From: Parietaria judaica
Taxonomy: Eukaryota > Streptophyta > Magnoliopsida > Rosales > Urticaceae
Direction: 5' to 3'
DNA length: 64,000 bases
Assembly (NCBI GenBank): GCA_954871525.1
Contig: OX940868.1
Location: forward strand, 13,580,556-13,644,555
Shown: positions 37,436 through 49,755 of the stretch, piece by piece
Layout: each line of letters starts with the position of its first letter
Numbering within the stretch: the stretch's first letter is position 1
Notes under the pieces: generated by a model
Told to the model about the DNA's origin: nothing
Database searches by the model: none
What the model saw: the letters and a program-made list of their open reading frames with translations, nothing else
Made by a program: the position numbers and the translations under genes

Positions 37436-38247
37436 TAACGATAAATTAAACTAATAATAACGATAAATTAAGCTAGATTTAAACTATATAACACTAATAA
37501 TAACAACTAAAATAAATACCTAATACTAATAATAATAACAACTAAATAAACCAAACTAATAACAACTAAAATACCTAAAAAACATATTAAACTAAAAATA
37601 TAGAGTATTTAAATAACTATAAAGTAGCTAAACTATAGACTAAAATCGGAAATTTAAGAGCTTGAGAGAGTTTGGAGAGTTTGAGATGAAAAGAAGATGT
37701 TGTGTGAAAAAAATGAGAGTGAGATGAGGTATTTATAGGGAAAAAATTGAAGGAATTCGAGAAAGAGGGGGTATTAAAGCTCCAACGGTCATTTTTGGGG
37801 ACCTCGGGCAATAAGACCGTTGCCTCCCAACGTCTCCAAAAACCTGACGCGTGGCAAGTACTTTTGCCGCAGAAAGGGAAAAGTTGTCCCCTCCCTAACG
37901 ACTCTATGATCTGAGCCGTTGATGGATTTGATCCAACGGCTTAGATCCCACGCGAGCCTTTTTTTATTATTATTTTGTTAAATACACCGAAACCGGATCT
38001 CTCCGGTTCCGACTTTATCCGGACCCGGATAGTTCAGGTTCTGGGTTTTTCCAGGTCCGTTTTTTTTTTTTTAAGTGGATCCGGGTTTTAAACCAGATCC
38101 ACATTTTAAGGACTATCATCAACAATCAAAATGTAGAAGAATTTTGTTAAAGTAAATATTTAATAAATCCGTTTAAATCGATGATTTAATTTTACATGTT
38201 TGTCGATAAATCTATTTAATATGAAAAAATCAATTTAAAAAAACCAA

Positions 38248-39040
38248 GGGTTAATTGCGGCAATAATGCACACCCTTTGGTCAAGAGGGGTTTTTGGTCC
38301 CCAACCTTTCAAAGTGTGGGCAAAAATACGCAACGTTTGTTGAATGTAAAATCTGTTGGTCCTTCCGTTAGGGATGTTAACTTTTACTGATGTGGCATCG
38401 TTAAACTGCTAAATGGATTGCCAATTTGTAATATTAATTACATAACCTAATTAATAAGAATAAATTAAAATATTTTAATTATGATTCAAAAAATAAATTA
38501 AAACTTTAAATTAACGAGCAATACTTATTTAACGCGTAGTTCTTATTTTTACACTTGTGCTTCAATATTATTCACATCTTTACTATGTCGTTTTTTAAAT
38601 TACACTTCTTTTTAATAATTGGTCATTTTTTCAAAATTTTAGTCGTGTTTAATAAACGCTCGTTATTTAATCTTTGCAAATTTTGTCGTGTTTAATAATT
38701 CGTCGTTTTTCAAAAAAATTATTCATGTTTGACGAAGAGCCTGTTAGATTTTTAGGGGGAGTACAAATTATTTATTTAATTTAAAGTATTAATTTTTTTA
38801 ATCATAATTAAAATATGATTTAATTTATTCTTATTAATTAAATTGTACAATTAATATTACAAGTTGGCAGCCCATTTGGTAGTTTAACGATGACACGCCA
38901 GCAGAATTTAACATCCCTAACTGAAGGACCAACAAATTTTACATTTAACAAAGGTTGTGTATTTTTGCCCACTCTCTGAAAGGTTGGGGACCTAAAATCC
39001 CTCTTGACCAAAAGTTGTGCATTATAGCCGCAATTAACCC
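38248..39040. mobile_element. MULE-type MITE, family 2, copy 2
   Basis: 793 bp. Ends are GGGTTAATTGCGGCAATAAT and the inverse ATTATAGCCGCAATTAACCC. It matches 29950-30728 along its length, including TTTCAAAGTGTGGGCAAAAA and the mirrored arm. The putative 9-bp TSD (AAAAACCAA and TAAATCTAA) matches at only 6 of 9, so it may be old or rearranged. Its right edge abuts the hAT-like repeat copy B. Confidence 0.85.
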
Positions 39041-39049
39041 TAAATCTAA

Positions 39050-39500
39050 ATTGGCATAAATGCCGTTTTTACCGCGATAAATGCCGTTTTTGAGGATTAT
39101 CGATGAAAAACAAATAAAACTGTAGCATATCGTTACCGACAATTTTTTAGGATTATCGATGAATTATTGACACTTATCGAGGATTATCGATGAAAACCAC
39201 TAAAATAGCTATAAGAATATATTTACTAAGTTTACTTATGTAAATAAAATATAGTCTTACTCTCACATGTGTAAATACTCAAATAAAATCATGTCATACT
39301 AAAATAAGCTTTTTGCATTGAATGTTTTTTTGCCAAAAATTGTTGAAAAGTGTAAATTTTTTTTTAAAGTACTCCAATTTTTTGTTATTTTTACATTATT
39401 TTTACGGATAATCGATTGACATTGAATATTTGTCGATAACTATTGCAAAGACATATATTCGACGATTGTTGAGGATAATCGAGGAAAAAGTTGAACCTTG
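39050..39500. repeat. hAT-like repeat, copy B (left end missing)
   Basis: It matches copy A (1-351 plus 1747-1843) and the complete copy at 60877-61355. The right terminus AAAAAGTTGAACCTTG at 39500 is the TIR inverse. The left TIR is missing where it meets the MULE MITE. It preserves the uninterrupted site in which copy A received the solo LTR. Confidence 0.75.
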
Positions 39501-40547
39501 ATCATTACTAAATAATAGTTTTGTAATAAGGTCCCTAATCTACTTAATATTACTAAATTTCTCTCAATAAATTATATTTTTTTTATGATATAATAATCTA
39601 TAATTCTATTATTATCAATATATAACAATTATACTGCAAATCAAAATAATTCAAAATAAAAATTAAATCTTAAAACCCACGGTTTTAAGAACTCCGACTT
39701 ACCATCGACAATACATGCCTTCGGTATCTTCAAAATTTTGGTGTATCAGTGAATTTTTTCAATAACGATTCACTCTTTTTTTGTATAAGAAACAAAAAAC
39801 GAGGAAAACGAAAAGAAGAAGAAAGTAAATGAGAAACAGAGGAAGATATAGAAAGTGGTGGAAGAGAAGGAAAAAGAGAAATAATAAAATTAAATAAAAT
39901 AAAAAGAATAAAAACCTTAATACATATATGTACACTAAATTATAATAATAACTTCTATTTTTATACATAATTATGATATGATTACAATTGGAACCTACAA
40001 TGTAAAAAAAAAAAATGTCGTTACACTTATCGTGTTAGCGATTTATGGGTAAAATCTTAATGATAACTATACTTGACATTTTTTTCTTCTAAAAATTCAT
40101 CGATAAATTCGTAATTTATCGATAAACCTGTAAAATAGGATCGCCAATTTTTCATCCACAAAGGTATCTGAAACCCTGCGCACCAACTAATTCAAAAAGG
40201 TTGAGTCAATTTTATTCACAAAATCCAGCAAGGCAACAACTCCTCCTCCTACGGACCTACATCATATCTGCTTATTTCCACAGCCAAAAGTGACACCCAC
40301 TCACATTACACCAAATATGACATCATAAAATAGATTATGACGCCATTATAAAAAAAATGTTATGAGTGATGGAGGCCCACTCAGCGAGTGTAAAGTCGTA
40401 TTTACATTAATCATTACGACTCGTCTCTCTCTGTAACGAGTGGCTCAAAACTCATTTACGTAGCCCAAATCTAGCTGAATCTTGCCATCTCTGGAAAAGG
40501 AGAGACAGACAGTGCAGAGAAGATCATGGGACCATGCATGGAGTCAA
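39501..40547. other. Intergenic DNA; right part probably 3' UTR or terminator of the APRR2-like gene
   Basis: No gene. A purine-rich run (39775-39900) creates a low-complexity minus-strand frame of Phe and Leu. The segment just below 40548 would be the 3' UTR of the APRR2-like gene. I cannot place the polyadenylation site. Confidence 0.5.
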
Positions 40548-43500
40548 TCAGGACCGTCCATGGTGATGATGATGATGTGGCAGATCAGGGGAGATGCCTT
40601 GGCGGGAGAGCTCGGAGAGGACGGTGTCAGTGGAAGGGGGCTTCAGCCCCAGAGGGAGGGGAAGCCACGGCTTGCTTATCGCCTCCTTCACCACCTTGTC
40701 TATTACCTCCTCCGCCTGGACCCACCGAAAATACGAATTCCGATCACGGCCCGCGATTACAATTCCCACACGACTAAGATAATTTCAAACATTTTAAGTA
40801 TACCCAATTTCGAAAAGTCGCGACAATGGTACCCGACGAACGTTTTGAGGGGTTGACCAATATCACAGTTTCTTTTTCGTCACTTTGCAGCATAAATGTT
40901 GCGAAGAAATGACAAATGAGGAATACACATGGCGCAAAGTAACTGAAAAAGAAACAACAATAATGGTCGACCCCTCATAATGTTTGTTTGGTACTATTGT
41001 CGTCACTTTTCGAGATTAGATATATGCCTCTGATTTTGATTATAAGTTAGGTATTTATACCTCTTTATGATGGTTGTACATGCGCCCCGGATCACAGTAT
41101 TACATAACAAATTTAGTATCTCAAAATCTAGAATAAAAGTCAACCGAGACTGTCTTAGCCACTCATCTTATCAGCTCACCAAATTTATCATGTGAATGAT
41201 ATGTGATCGATATTGTTGCCAACAATAGTATATATGTGTATATACATAGTATAGTGTATATGAGCATAATTGAGCTCAAAATGTTGTGTAATTACAAAAT
41301 GTTTTCATAGGCTTGGGATTTCCAAACAATGTGGCCACCAAGCCGAGATTATAATTTTGGAAAGAAAAAAACGTATCCATAATTTTAGATTTTGTTTTTG
41401 TTTAAAATTTAAGAATAAGGAACTGTATGCAAGTCGAATATCGACGTTAAAATCCGGAAGAAGTTCGTGAAATTGTGGATTTACCGGATGAAGGTCGAAA
41501 GAGTTCTGAGGCACGTTGCAGATTCCATGCGTGCTTTGTGGCTGCAAACAACGAGGACAAAAATCAGCCAAACATTCTCCCAATTTATGTGTAATTCCTG
41601 ATTTGTTTTTACCAAATTTATTTATTATTATGTTTTGGTAACAATGTAGAATTAAATCGTCAACATTATTAAAAAAAATTTGTAAGAATATTAAATTGGA
41701 AGGCTTACACTTACTTGATGGTAAGAAGTGTGTGGCGGTGGCATTACAGGGCAACCCCATGCATCGGCATGCACCTGGATTTACATTAGTTAAATAATTA
41801 TAACATACACTAAATATTTTGTTACGGTCTCGGGTTTCCCGTCTCGTGCGGCTAGAGCTGAGAAACCTTATTTTCCGGCGATGTTTATCTCAAATTTTAA
41901 AGAGAAACTACGCTAATTTAATGACAATTTATATAAAACAAAATATTTACTCGCTTTCTCTAAGTAAACAAGTTACTAGTCACGCGGGCAAAACCTGAAA
42001 CCAAGATTCTCTGAAACCTAAACCATAATTATATAACAAGATATAAGTTAAACATTGATGAGTCCGGATCCGTGATGCGTTTCTCGGGATAAGAGAACTT
42101 ACACCAGGATAAGGTTGCCAGTGCCAATTTTCCGCCGGTTGCCATAAGGGATAAGCAGGCGGGGCCCACATTCCACCGGGATGTCCCCACATAGGATAAA
42201 CAGGTCCCGCGTGTACCGAGTGATTAGAGTGATACGTGGGGAAGGCCATAACGGGTCGATGAGCGTAGCAATTTCTCGACATTAGCTCTCGCGGCCTCGA
42301 CAATGTCTGATCAATTTCCTTAGGTAAAATGTGCCGCTTATGCATTCGGTATTTCTAAAACAAAACAGTAATTAGTTATCAGATTAACAGTTAGAATTTA
42401 TTTTTGAAACCTAAATGTCTATGCTACTAAAAGGAAAAGTTTTTTTTTTTATTATTCAAAACCGCTTTACAGGTTACCTAAAAAAATTCCAGTGTACTCA
42501 AGAAATGTCGTGTAACCGGTATTTTATCCTGACCTCTTATTGTGAAAGAAAAAGAGTACCGGCTCCCATTTTAAACTGAAAACATACACTCATATTACAG
42601 AAGAAAACCGGCTAGGTACCAGTTTCACGCTGCTGATAGTACAGAACAAACCGGCTAGGTACCGTTTTCACACTGATATGCTTCAACCAAATTCGGAGCA
42701 ACTAAGCAAATAGAAAGGGAAACTAAGTACCAACCTGGAGATGGCTAGCAACGTTATACCTCGTCAATCCTTCGACTTTCATGAGCTCGAGTATTCGAGA
42801 AGGAATGGCTTGATCCACACCGAGCTGCTCTACCGCGTGCACAAATTTCCTGTGCAACTCGGGTGTCCAATCTATCTGCAAATGGGGAAAAGAGTCAAGA
42901 TAAATCCGAATGCAGAATAGCTAGTTGAAGCAGTTAGTCGGCTACTACTACTTGAAAATTAACCAACCAACTTGTAATTTAAAAAATCATTAGACCCGTC
43001 GGAATTATCAGGATTCATGCCATTAATCACTGCCAAATTTTCTACCTTTACTTTCTTCCTACTCGATTTCGACAGCGAGGAGTTAGCCAGGCTTGATGCT
43101 TTTCCGGCATTTTCTTCACCTCCATTGCCACTTTTTGCAGTAACATCACATTGTTGGGGAGAAGACGTCTCATCGATGCGTCGGCGAGACGACGTGTCAC
43201 CCTCGTCTTTGATTGTACTCGTCGCAGCCATCTCTGGTTGATCAGTTACATCAGTAACCTCAGCAACTGAGTCACCGCATGTTGTTTCGACAGATTTGGA
43301 TTCACCATCTTGCTCCGCACTCTCTTTCTCGGTGGAACAGTTAGTTTGTTCTTGGCAATCCCGGTCATCAAGTAAACGTTCCGCCTGCTTCAGTTGCGGG
43401 GTCGACGGAGCCGGGTATTTATCAGTCCCCGATGACCGCTCGTCATCATGTTCTTGATTTTCGGAGAAGTTCTCGGTTTTTGTTGACATTTTCACATTTG

Positions 43501-46495
43501 ACTCTTCTTGGACCATATTATCTGGCTTTGTAATAGCCGGACCTCCGGAGTTATATGCCTGATTGCCATTAGGTTTAATAAATCAGTAAACTATATTGAC
43601 TGCCATAACCGACATTTTCCGGCAAATTCGTTCTATTTGACCTATGAAATTATATACGAAAGTAATAGGCAGTAAGATTCCTTAATCTTCGAAGTGGGCG
43701 ATTTTACCCCGTAAACTCTAGTTTGTATCAACGTCCCCTATTATTTTAAAGTAGCATATTTGCGGCGGACATTAAAACATTATGGAAATTGTTAAATTTT
43801 TCGCGACACATGAGTTATTATTAGAAGGTATTTTCAAAAATTTATTTTCCTCTAATCTTGTGGGAGTTTTTAGTTTATCAGTTCTTTTAGACTTAAGACT
43901 CCGTGAGAGCTTCATTAAAGAACCATAATCTAATATATCGATCTTGCTCGGTAAAAAAGTTAGATAAATTACCCTCACGAAATTCGTGTGAACGCTGAAT
44001 TCAAGTTACCCCGTTATCTTTTATCGTTAATGGTAAATATATCCAACAAACTAAATTTCAGGGTGCAACTCATCTCTGCTTTGAAAGATCGCGGGGTATT
44101 ACCGCCAATTACTAATGATTATCGAAGATGCAAAATTAACCGGTCCACGGACCTTATGAACAACGTGCTGCCAAATGTTCTTGAGCTTTTCCTCGGAGAG
44201 TGGTTTCGGCAAGAACTCGACTGCACCGAGCTGAAAACAACTTGTCATTAGCGTACTTGAACCATTACATTCCGTTGAAAACGTCGTTCATGTACGAATT
44301 TTAACTCTTAAAAATGTAATATTAGGTTCAAACCAGGCACTTACTGCTATGCATTTCATTATGGTGCTTATGCAATGAACATTCGAAGTCACTGCATGCC
44401 AAGAAAAACAGTTATATACACCATAGTCAAGAGTTGTTTATAGTAGACTTCTCACTAATTAAAACATGAGAAATTGGCATTGTACCCCTTAGGTTTGACA
44501 TTGGTTGCAATTGTCTCCTTACTCTTTTTTTTTTTGTGCAATTCACCCCTTTACTTTTGATTTGTTGAAAAAAAATATATTATATATTAGAAAGAAAATG
44601 TGCATTTTCCCCTTATTAATTTATCATAGCAACAATTAGAATTTTGATATTCTAATAGCACAAGGAGCTTCTTGCAAAATGTCAATAGGCGAACGGGAAA
44701 AATGCAACAGAAAAAAAAAAAACTTAAGGGGGCAAAATGCAACTGATGCCCATTACTATTAGAAAAGATTTAGGTTTTCATCAATTTTTCTTAAAAATAT
44801 CTACTACATAGTACTAATGCTTACTAATAATTGGCAATTCTTTAGCAGATTCAAGAAACTTGAATGTCCTATCTCCATTGTTTTCGTTCACCTGTGGCCA
44901 TGACGGTAAGTTAGAATAAGTACAAGGACTGAAAGAAAAAACTTGCAAAAACTAGTTTCAATTCGAAATAAATTGCTAAAAAACCTTCGTTGGGATTTTT
45001 ATAAAAAACATACCCCTAAATACCCCCCGCTAAGAAACGGAAGCACTGTTTACCAAGGGTACGACCCTAAATAAAAAGGGAAACTTCATAAAACATCCCT
45101 CAAAACACCATAAATTATTTTACTACACCTCAAAACATCATAATTGGAAATAGATCCTTTTCAAATTTGTAATACAAAAATACCCTTTCAAAATTACATA
45201 TTGTGTCCTGAAAAATGGACATATTGCCTCCTGAAAAATGGACAAGTCGCGTCCGAAAAAATGGACACAAATAAGGGTATTTTGGTACATAAAATTTAAA
45301 AAGGATGTATTTCCAATTATGATGTTTTGAGGAGTAGTAAAATAATTTATGATGTTTTGAGGGATGTTTTATGAAGTTTCCCAATAAAAACCCTTATAAT
45401 GTTATTCTTGCAAAAAGCCTTTTCAATTCTTTCAAACAAGAATATTATTAAATGAACAATTCATTTATGGTGTACTACATTGCTCTAACCAAACACTCCC
45501 AAAATAATAAATGGCATACATTGGTAAGAAAAAATATCACTTAAAAATTCAAATAAAACGGACTGACTTTAAGTAGATTTTTTTACACAATTATTTGGAG
45601 CAAAAAAGTTTAAATTAACTAATTGAAATTAAGCTTGTTACCTCTACTATAGCAAGGTGAAAACTTTCCGGTTTACTTGAAAATTCCGACAATGCTTCGA
45701 CCTCGTTACCGAAGACGGAAACTGAAAATAAAAGTAGAATTGTTATCAGCAATGGAGTTCTACACAAAAGGACAAGAGTAAATGCAGAAACTGCAACTCA
45801 ATTATTGTTACAATTATAATATTCAGCTTCAAACTTGCTGGGGATTCAAGGAACTATGTCTTCTCAAAGGGGTAAATGTGGAATTTGGACTACATAATTA
45901 GATTCATTAAATTAATAGAATCGGCCCTAAAAAAGCTATGGAGATCTAGTCTAAACCAAATGATTGAGCATACTATTTATATACATATTTTATTCTAGAA
46001 CACAAATGTGTAACTCAATAGCATCATTATATTATGATATTCTACATGTATGAAAGTGATAAACTATTATTAAATTTATTTACTTCATCAAAAAAGTACA
46101 TCAATTCTAGAAGACAAAAAATGCATTACAAGACATAAACAAGGTTAAGAACTAAACTCTAAAGTTAAACTAGTCAAATAAATGTTAAAAATTTCATTTT
46201 AAAAAAGCTAAAAGTTAATTTTACAGATATCGATGGGGGTTTTACGGGTATTATTACCGATAACTCATGGATACACCGACGGGTTTCGAAAAACCCTGGT
46301 AAAGTCCTAAAAAAATGCAATTTTAACCACACTTAAGTAATATATGTATATATATATGATCTAACCAGAATAATCCATGGCGATGAGCTTGGATCTTATC
46401 TGGGAAGCAGAAGTGGCGTCTTCCTCAAGCAAGAGAACCGAAAGGCCTTTGGGGAAATCCTTCCAGTCTTGCAGGTCCTTTGCAGTGCAAACCAT
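40548..46495 (-). CDS. APRR2: APRR2-like pseudo-response regulator / GARP transcription factor (530 aa, 11 coding exons)
   Basis: Exons on the minus strand: 46366-46495, 45642-45721, 44825-44891, 44345-44391, 44153-44230, 43046-43558, 42735-42875, 42103-42354, 41715-41774, 41485-41541 and 40548-40715. All introns are GT-AG, phases agree, and the total is 1593 bp. The start MVCTA is the family start. Residues 16-134 form a receiver-like domain: the acidic pocket (LLLEEDA) and the Lys of LPKPLS (117) remain, but the phospho-acceptor Asp is Glu 70 (AIVEV), so classical phosphorelay is not expected. A charged Ser-rich linker (135-300) leads to SRKKVK and the GARP domain 306-358 ([19 protein letters not shown] ... 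SHLQKYRMH). Later come [10 protein letters not shown] and a C-terminal [20 protein letters not shown] typical of the family, ending in six His. Family members promote chloroplast development and pigmentation (reported for cucumber, pepper and tomato). Exon 6 is ended at 43046 because RKKVK then joins IDWTPELH in frame. The copy appears intact. Confidence 0.95.
44475..44755. mobile_element. Probable MITE in intron 3 of the APRR2-like gene
   Basis: The left part (GGCATTGTACCCCTTAGG) and the inverted right part (GGGCATCAGTTGCATTTTGC followed by CCCTTAAG) are imperfect mirror copies, each followed by poly-T/A and GCAATT/TTGCAT. No TSD was confirmed. It lies wholly in the intron between exons 44825-44891 and 44345-44391. 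Confidence 0.45.
45078..45382. mobile_element. MITE with about 74-bp TIRs in intron 2 of the APRR2-like gene
   Basis: 305 bp. The left arm GGGAAACTTCATAAAACATC and its near-perfect inverse at the right (GATGTTTTATGAAGTTTCCC) extend over about 74 bp. A perfect 8-bp TSD AATAAAAA flanks it (45070-45077 and 45383-45390). The centre has three copies of a GAAAAATGGACA-type motif. It sits between exons 45642-45721 and 44825-44891, so splicing should remove it. Confidence 0.92.
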
Positions 46496-47154
46496 TGCTG
46501 GTTTCGCACATCGTTTCTCAGGCTCTTCCTCTCACCGCGTCATGATCAACAGAACCTGCATGCTCCATGACCATCGTCACACATAAACCTCCGATCTTAT
46601 TCTTGATCTACGATCTTCGACACGATGATCGTAGCAACAGTAATATGTACGGTCTCAAGATTGGAAATTTCGAAGTGGGTCAGCTCAAAAACACCTTATG
46701 AGATTACGAGAGAGAAGATAATGAGCAACCATGAATATGATGAACCCAGAAACCGTACGAACGAGAGAGAGAGAGAGAGAGCAGTGAGGTAAACAAAGAT
46801 CTAGTGGAAAGTAGAGACGGCAAAGAGACAAAGCTGGGTATTATTACCAAAGTAATTCAGAATACGTGCATGTAATGATTAAGAAACAAAGGAGGTTTTC
46901 TACTAACAAAATTTGATATGAAAAAAAAAAAACAAAAACTTGAAGACTATTGACTTTTGAAAGAAAGAACATAATGCACCAAAAAATGCAAAGTGATGAA
47001 GAGAAAATGATGGGATATTTATTATACCACGTTTACAGAAGAGTCCACTCCGAAAAAAAATGGCGTTGGATTGGTCGCTGGTGTTCTGCTTCTCCCTTGG
47101 CTGTTTGCAGATAAAATCACGATGATGGAGTCTTCAAAGCCTTTGGCTCTACTC

Positions 47155-47190
<36 letters not shown>

Positions 47191-47200
47191 GCGTTCTCTC
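46496..47200 (-). promoter_or_regulatory. 5' leader and promoter region of the APRR2-like gene, with two GA tracts
   Basis: GA dinucleotide tracts lie at about 46763-46781 and 47157-47188 (CT-rich on the transcript strand), a common feature of plant core promoters and leaders. Several short upstream ATGs occur just before the start at 46495 (for example in ATGGTCATGGAGCATG), so leader splicing or uORFs may affect expression. The transcription start is not determinable here. Confidence 0.45.
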
Positions 47201-48326
47201 AGAGAGCCTGTGAGTTCTGAAAAGTTGCCATCGATTATTTCGGACCACAGAATATACCAAAGATCACTCTTAAAAATAAAAGTAAAAAATATGTATGAAA
47301 TAAGTTAACTTTGGCTATTTTTAATCCTTAGTAAAAGACTGTTCAAAATAATGCTATATGTCAAAGTCAAATAATGTGCAGCGACAACTTAAAAATAAAA
47401 CAATAAATAGTCTGAAAGTACATAAACATAATATTATATATATTCTTTATATTTGATAAAGATATGTCATCTAAAACAGTGTTCTTTCTTTGCTTCACAA
47501 ATCTAATTTTACTAACAACATTATATAGTTCCTCTCTAACTCTAACTCTATTGATATATATATGTTAAGCTTAAGACGTGTATGTCTCTAATCTATTAAA
47601 AGCGTGTTTGAATAATTTATATTCTTAAAATTTAAAATTTAATCGGAGACGTACATGTGTCTAGCTAGTGCCTAATGTCCCTCATATAAAAGATCTTCGC
47701 GGATTAAAGATCAAATTTGAGATAGATGGTCTTGTGTGGCTTTGGGTAATAATTCAGCTAAACAAGAGATTGATATTTCAGCTAAAACTGGATAGTTTTA
47801 TATTTTTATTTTATTTTGAAAATGGTTGAGCTAGTTTTTCTGTATAACAGAAATCTTGCATCTTTGTAATAATAATATAAAATATGTATAATAATATCAA
47901 CAAATATATATCAAGTTTAGGAAAAATCAGTATTCATGTGCCCAAGTTAAAACAACATTATTTCAAACAAGTTTTAAAATTTTGTCAATTATCAACGATT
48001 ATCGAGCCTGTTGATGGTTATCGGCAACTTTTCCACACTAATCTTTGTAATTTTAACATTTTCGGTGATTATCGCCGATTATCGATAGCCATTCCACTAA
48101 ATGCTTATCGTTGAAACATGTGTAAGAAAATGAAAAATTGAAGACTTTTCAAGTTTTTGCTTGATTTTCATTGATAATTAGTATGCGTGGCATAAGTTTT
48201 TTAAGCTGGTATTTTTTCAATTTTAAGCCGATTTTTCTATAAAAAAAAATCAATAGATTAAGGGAGTTTAATGACTCATAATGTTAAATACACATGATAC
48301 AATCTTTTTTAATTAGAAATCTATTC
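47201..48326. other. AT-rich intergenic DNA with a diverged TTATCG-rich block
   Basis: No gene. Bases 47985-48116 hold several CGATTATCG motifs and look like a diverged relative of the hAT-like repeat of copies A-C. The open frame at 47884-48114 spans it and has no protein similarity. Confidence 0.5.
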
Positions 48327-48334
48327 ATTTAGAT

Positions 48335-48636
48335 CAAAGGCGGAACCACGTACATATATACCTTGCCTGAAGCTACCCGAAAAAACTTTTTTAATTCTTA
48401 TTACCTTTATGCAATTAACAAGTGTTAGCCCGAAAAAACTTTTTTAATTCTTATTACCTTTATGCAATTAACAAGTGTTAGCCTCTGTAAAATTACAAAT
48501 TCAGCCACCCTAACAATTTTTTAAATGTTATTAGGCCCAAATACAACTTTAGTAAATTACAAATCAGCCCCACTACATACATAAATGAAATATTTTTTTT
48601 AGCCCCCCCTCTCTTCGATTCCTAGTTCCGCCTATG
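48335..48636. mobile_element. Short hAT-type MITE (302 bp) with internal 53-bp duplication
   Basis: The left end CAAAGGCGGAACCACG and the right end CCTAGTTCCGCCTATG (inverse CATAGGCGGAACTAGG) are imperfect TIRs. The 8-bp TSD ATTTAGAT is perfect (48327-48334 and 48637-48644). Inside, a 53-bp unit starting CCCGAAAAAACTTTTTTAAT is duplicated in tandem (48376-48428 and 48429-48481). Confidence 0.88.
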
Positions 48637-48644
48637 ATTTAGAT

Positions 48645-49749
48645 TATTTTTATTAAATTTTTATGAGTTGAAAACTAAAGAGTTAACCTTAATGTTAGTT
48701 TATTTTTAGAAATGAGAATTATATAAGTTTATTTTTAAATTGACTAAGTTTTAGTGGCGGATTCAAGATTTATGGATAGGGGGCCGGAAAAAAAACATCA
48801 ATGACATATAAGCATAAATTCACGGTTTTTTTTACATTATATTTTAGATTTAATGTTATCATATTTTTTTTAGCTTTATATGTATATGCAGAAATAAATT
48901 GTTTGTCAATTTCATTTATTTTTATATTTAAAAATTACAAACCAAAAATAAGAGACTCAATTTAAATGCATATATTTTTGTACTTCTGTATGCATAATAG
49001 TACCAAAATATATGCAGTGCTAAGTTTTATTGTATGCATAATTATATAAGGGACTCCTAATTTATATGCATATATTTTTGTACTATTATAATTTATACCA
49101 AACAATTGATGACACCTTCTCTCCACATTTCTTCCAAAGAGATGTGATAAATGCAGCTTTCAGATATGCTATTAATATAGAGATTAGTGCGCATCATTAA
49201 TGCTATCTTTGTATGTTAAATTGTTGGTATTAATTGTATTAAAAATATGTCTTCTGCCTAGAGCCTTATTAAGATCTTCCTTGATATCATCTATCTACAA
49301 CCGGCATTTATTTACACAATAAGTAAGATAGACTTGAATGGTAATTCTATTCGCGAGGATAAAATAGTTAATAATTAACAAATAATACCAACAATGATCA
49401 TATCATTTAATGAATTTATTGACTATATAGGCCTATTATTTATTTCTATTCCACCACGAAACACTATTCGTTTTTCTTGATGAATCATTTCTATTTACTT
49501 TGAGAGTTTGGATATTGATTGTAATTCTTCCCACTCAATTCATGCCATATATATGTTTTTCAGAAACTATTTTTATATTTAGAGAAAAGAACCTTTTTTA
49601 AAAAATAAAAAAGTATATGGAATTTAAATTATATAACTCATAGTCATATGTGCATATGAGTCATGACCCTGACAAAGGGTACAATATTCACCAATAACAA
49701 TTTAGTTAAACGACAACAAGTATATGTCGTTGTCAAAATGTAGCCTATT
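48645..49749. other. AT-rich intergenic DNA
   Basis: No gene. Near 48753 the string AGTGGCGGATTCAAG resembles the left end of the 49756 element, without a matching right end. Two related ATATGCATATATTTTTGTAC blocks lie around 48965-48985 and 49066-49086. Confidence 0.5.
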
Positions 49750-49755
49750 GTTTTG

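Larger units (their letters stand above)
34281..38115 (-). mobile_element. Decayed full-length hAT transposon
   Basis: The 8-bp TSD TCATCAAC is perfect (34273-34280 and 38116-38123). Termini are TAATCCCCAAAA (left) and, inverted, TAGTCCTTAAAA (right): 9 of 12 match and all three differences are transitions. Just inside both ends are CCGGATTTATCCGG/GGATCCGGGTT-like subterminal repeats. The 3835-bp interior holds minus-strand hAT transposase remains (34779-36195), a 201-bp tandem repeat, and an N-terminal-like open frame at 37058-37304. The element is non-functional because of frameshifts. Confidence 0.88.

Noticed and set aside
38240..38260. CAAGG at 38244-38249 as the missing left TIR of hAT-like copy B
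   Set aside because: The following sequence is MULE terminus and the would-be TSD does not match ATCATTAC after 39500, so it is probably coincidence.
40551..40571. Engineered His-tag or vector contamination at the end of the APRR2-like gene
   Set aside because: The tract is at the end of a normal genomic exon with introns upstream and plant repeats around. No vector sequence is seen.
40482..40856. Plus-strand frames over 40482-40856 and 46377-46586 as genes
   Set aside because: They are antisense to the last and first coding exons of the APRR2-like gene and have no domains.
42959..43045. Continuation of the APRR2 exon 6 frame past 43046
   Set aside because: Reading on separates RKKVK from IDWTPELH by unrelated residues. 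A GT donor (GTAGAA) directly after RKKVK restores the usual GARP sequence in frame.
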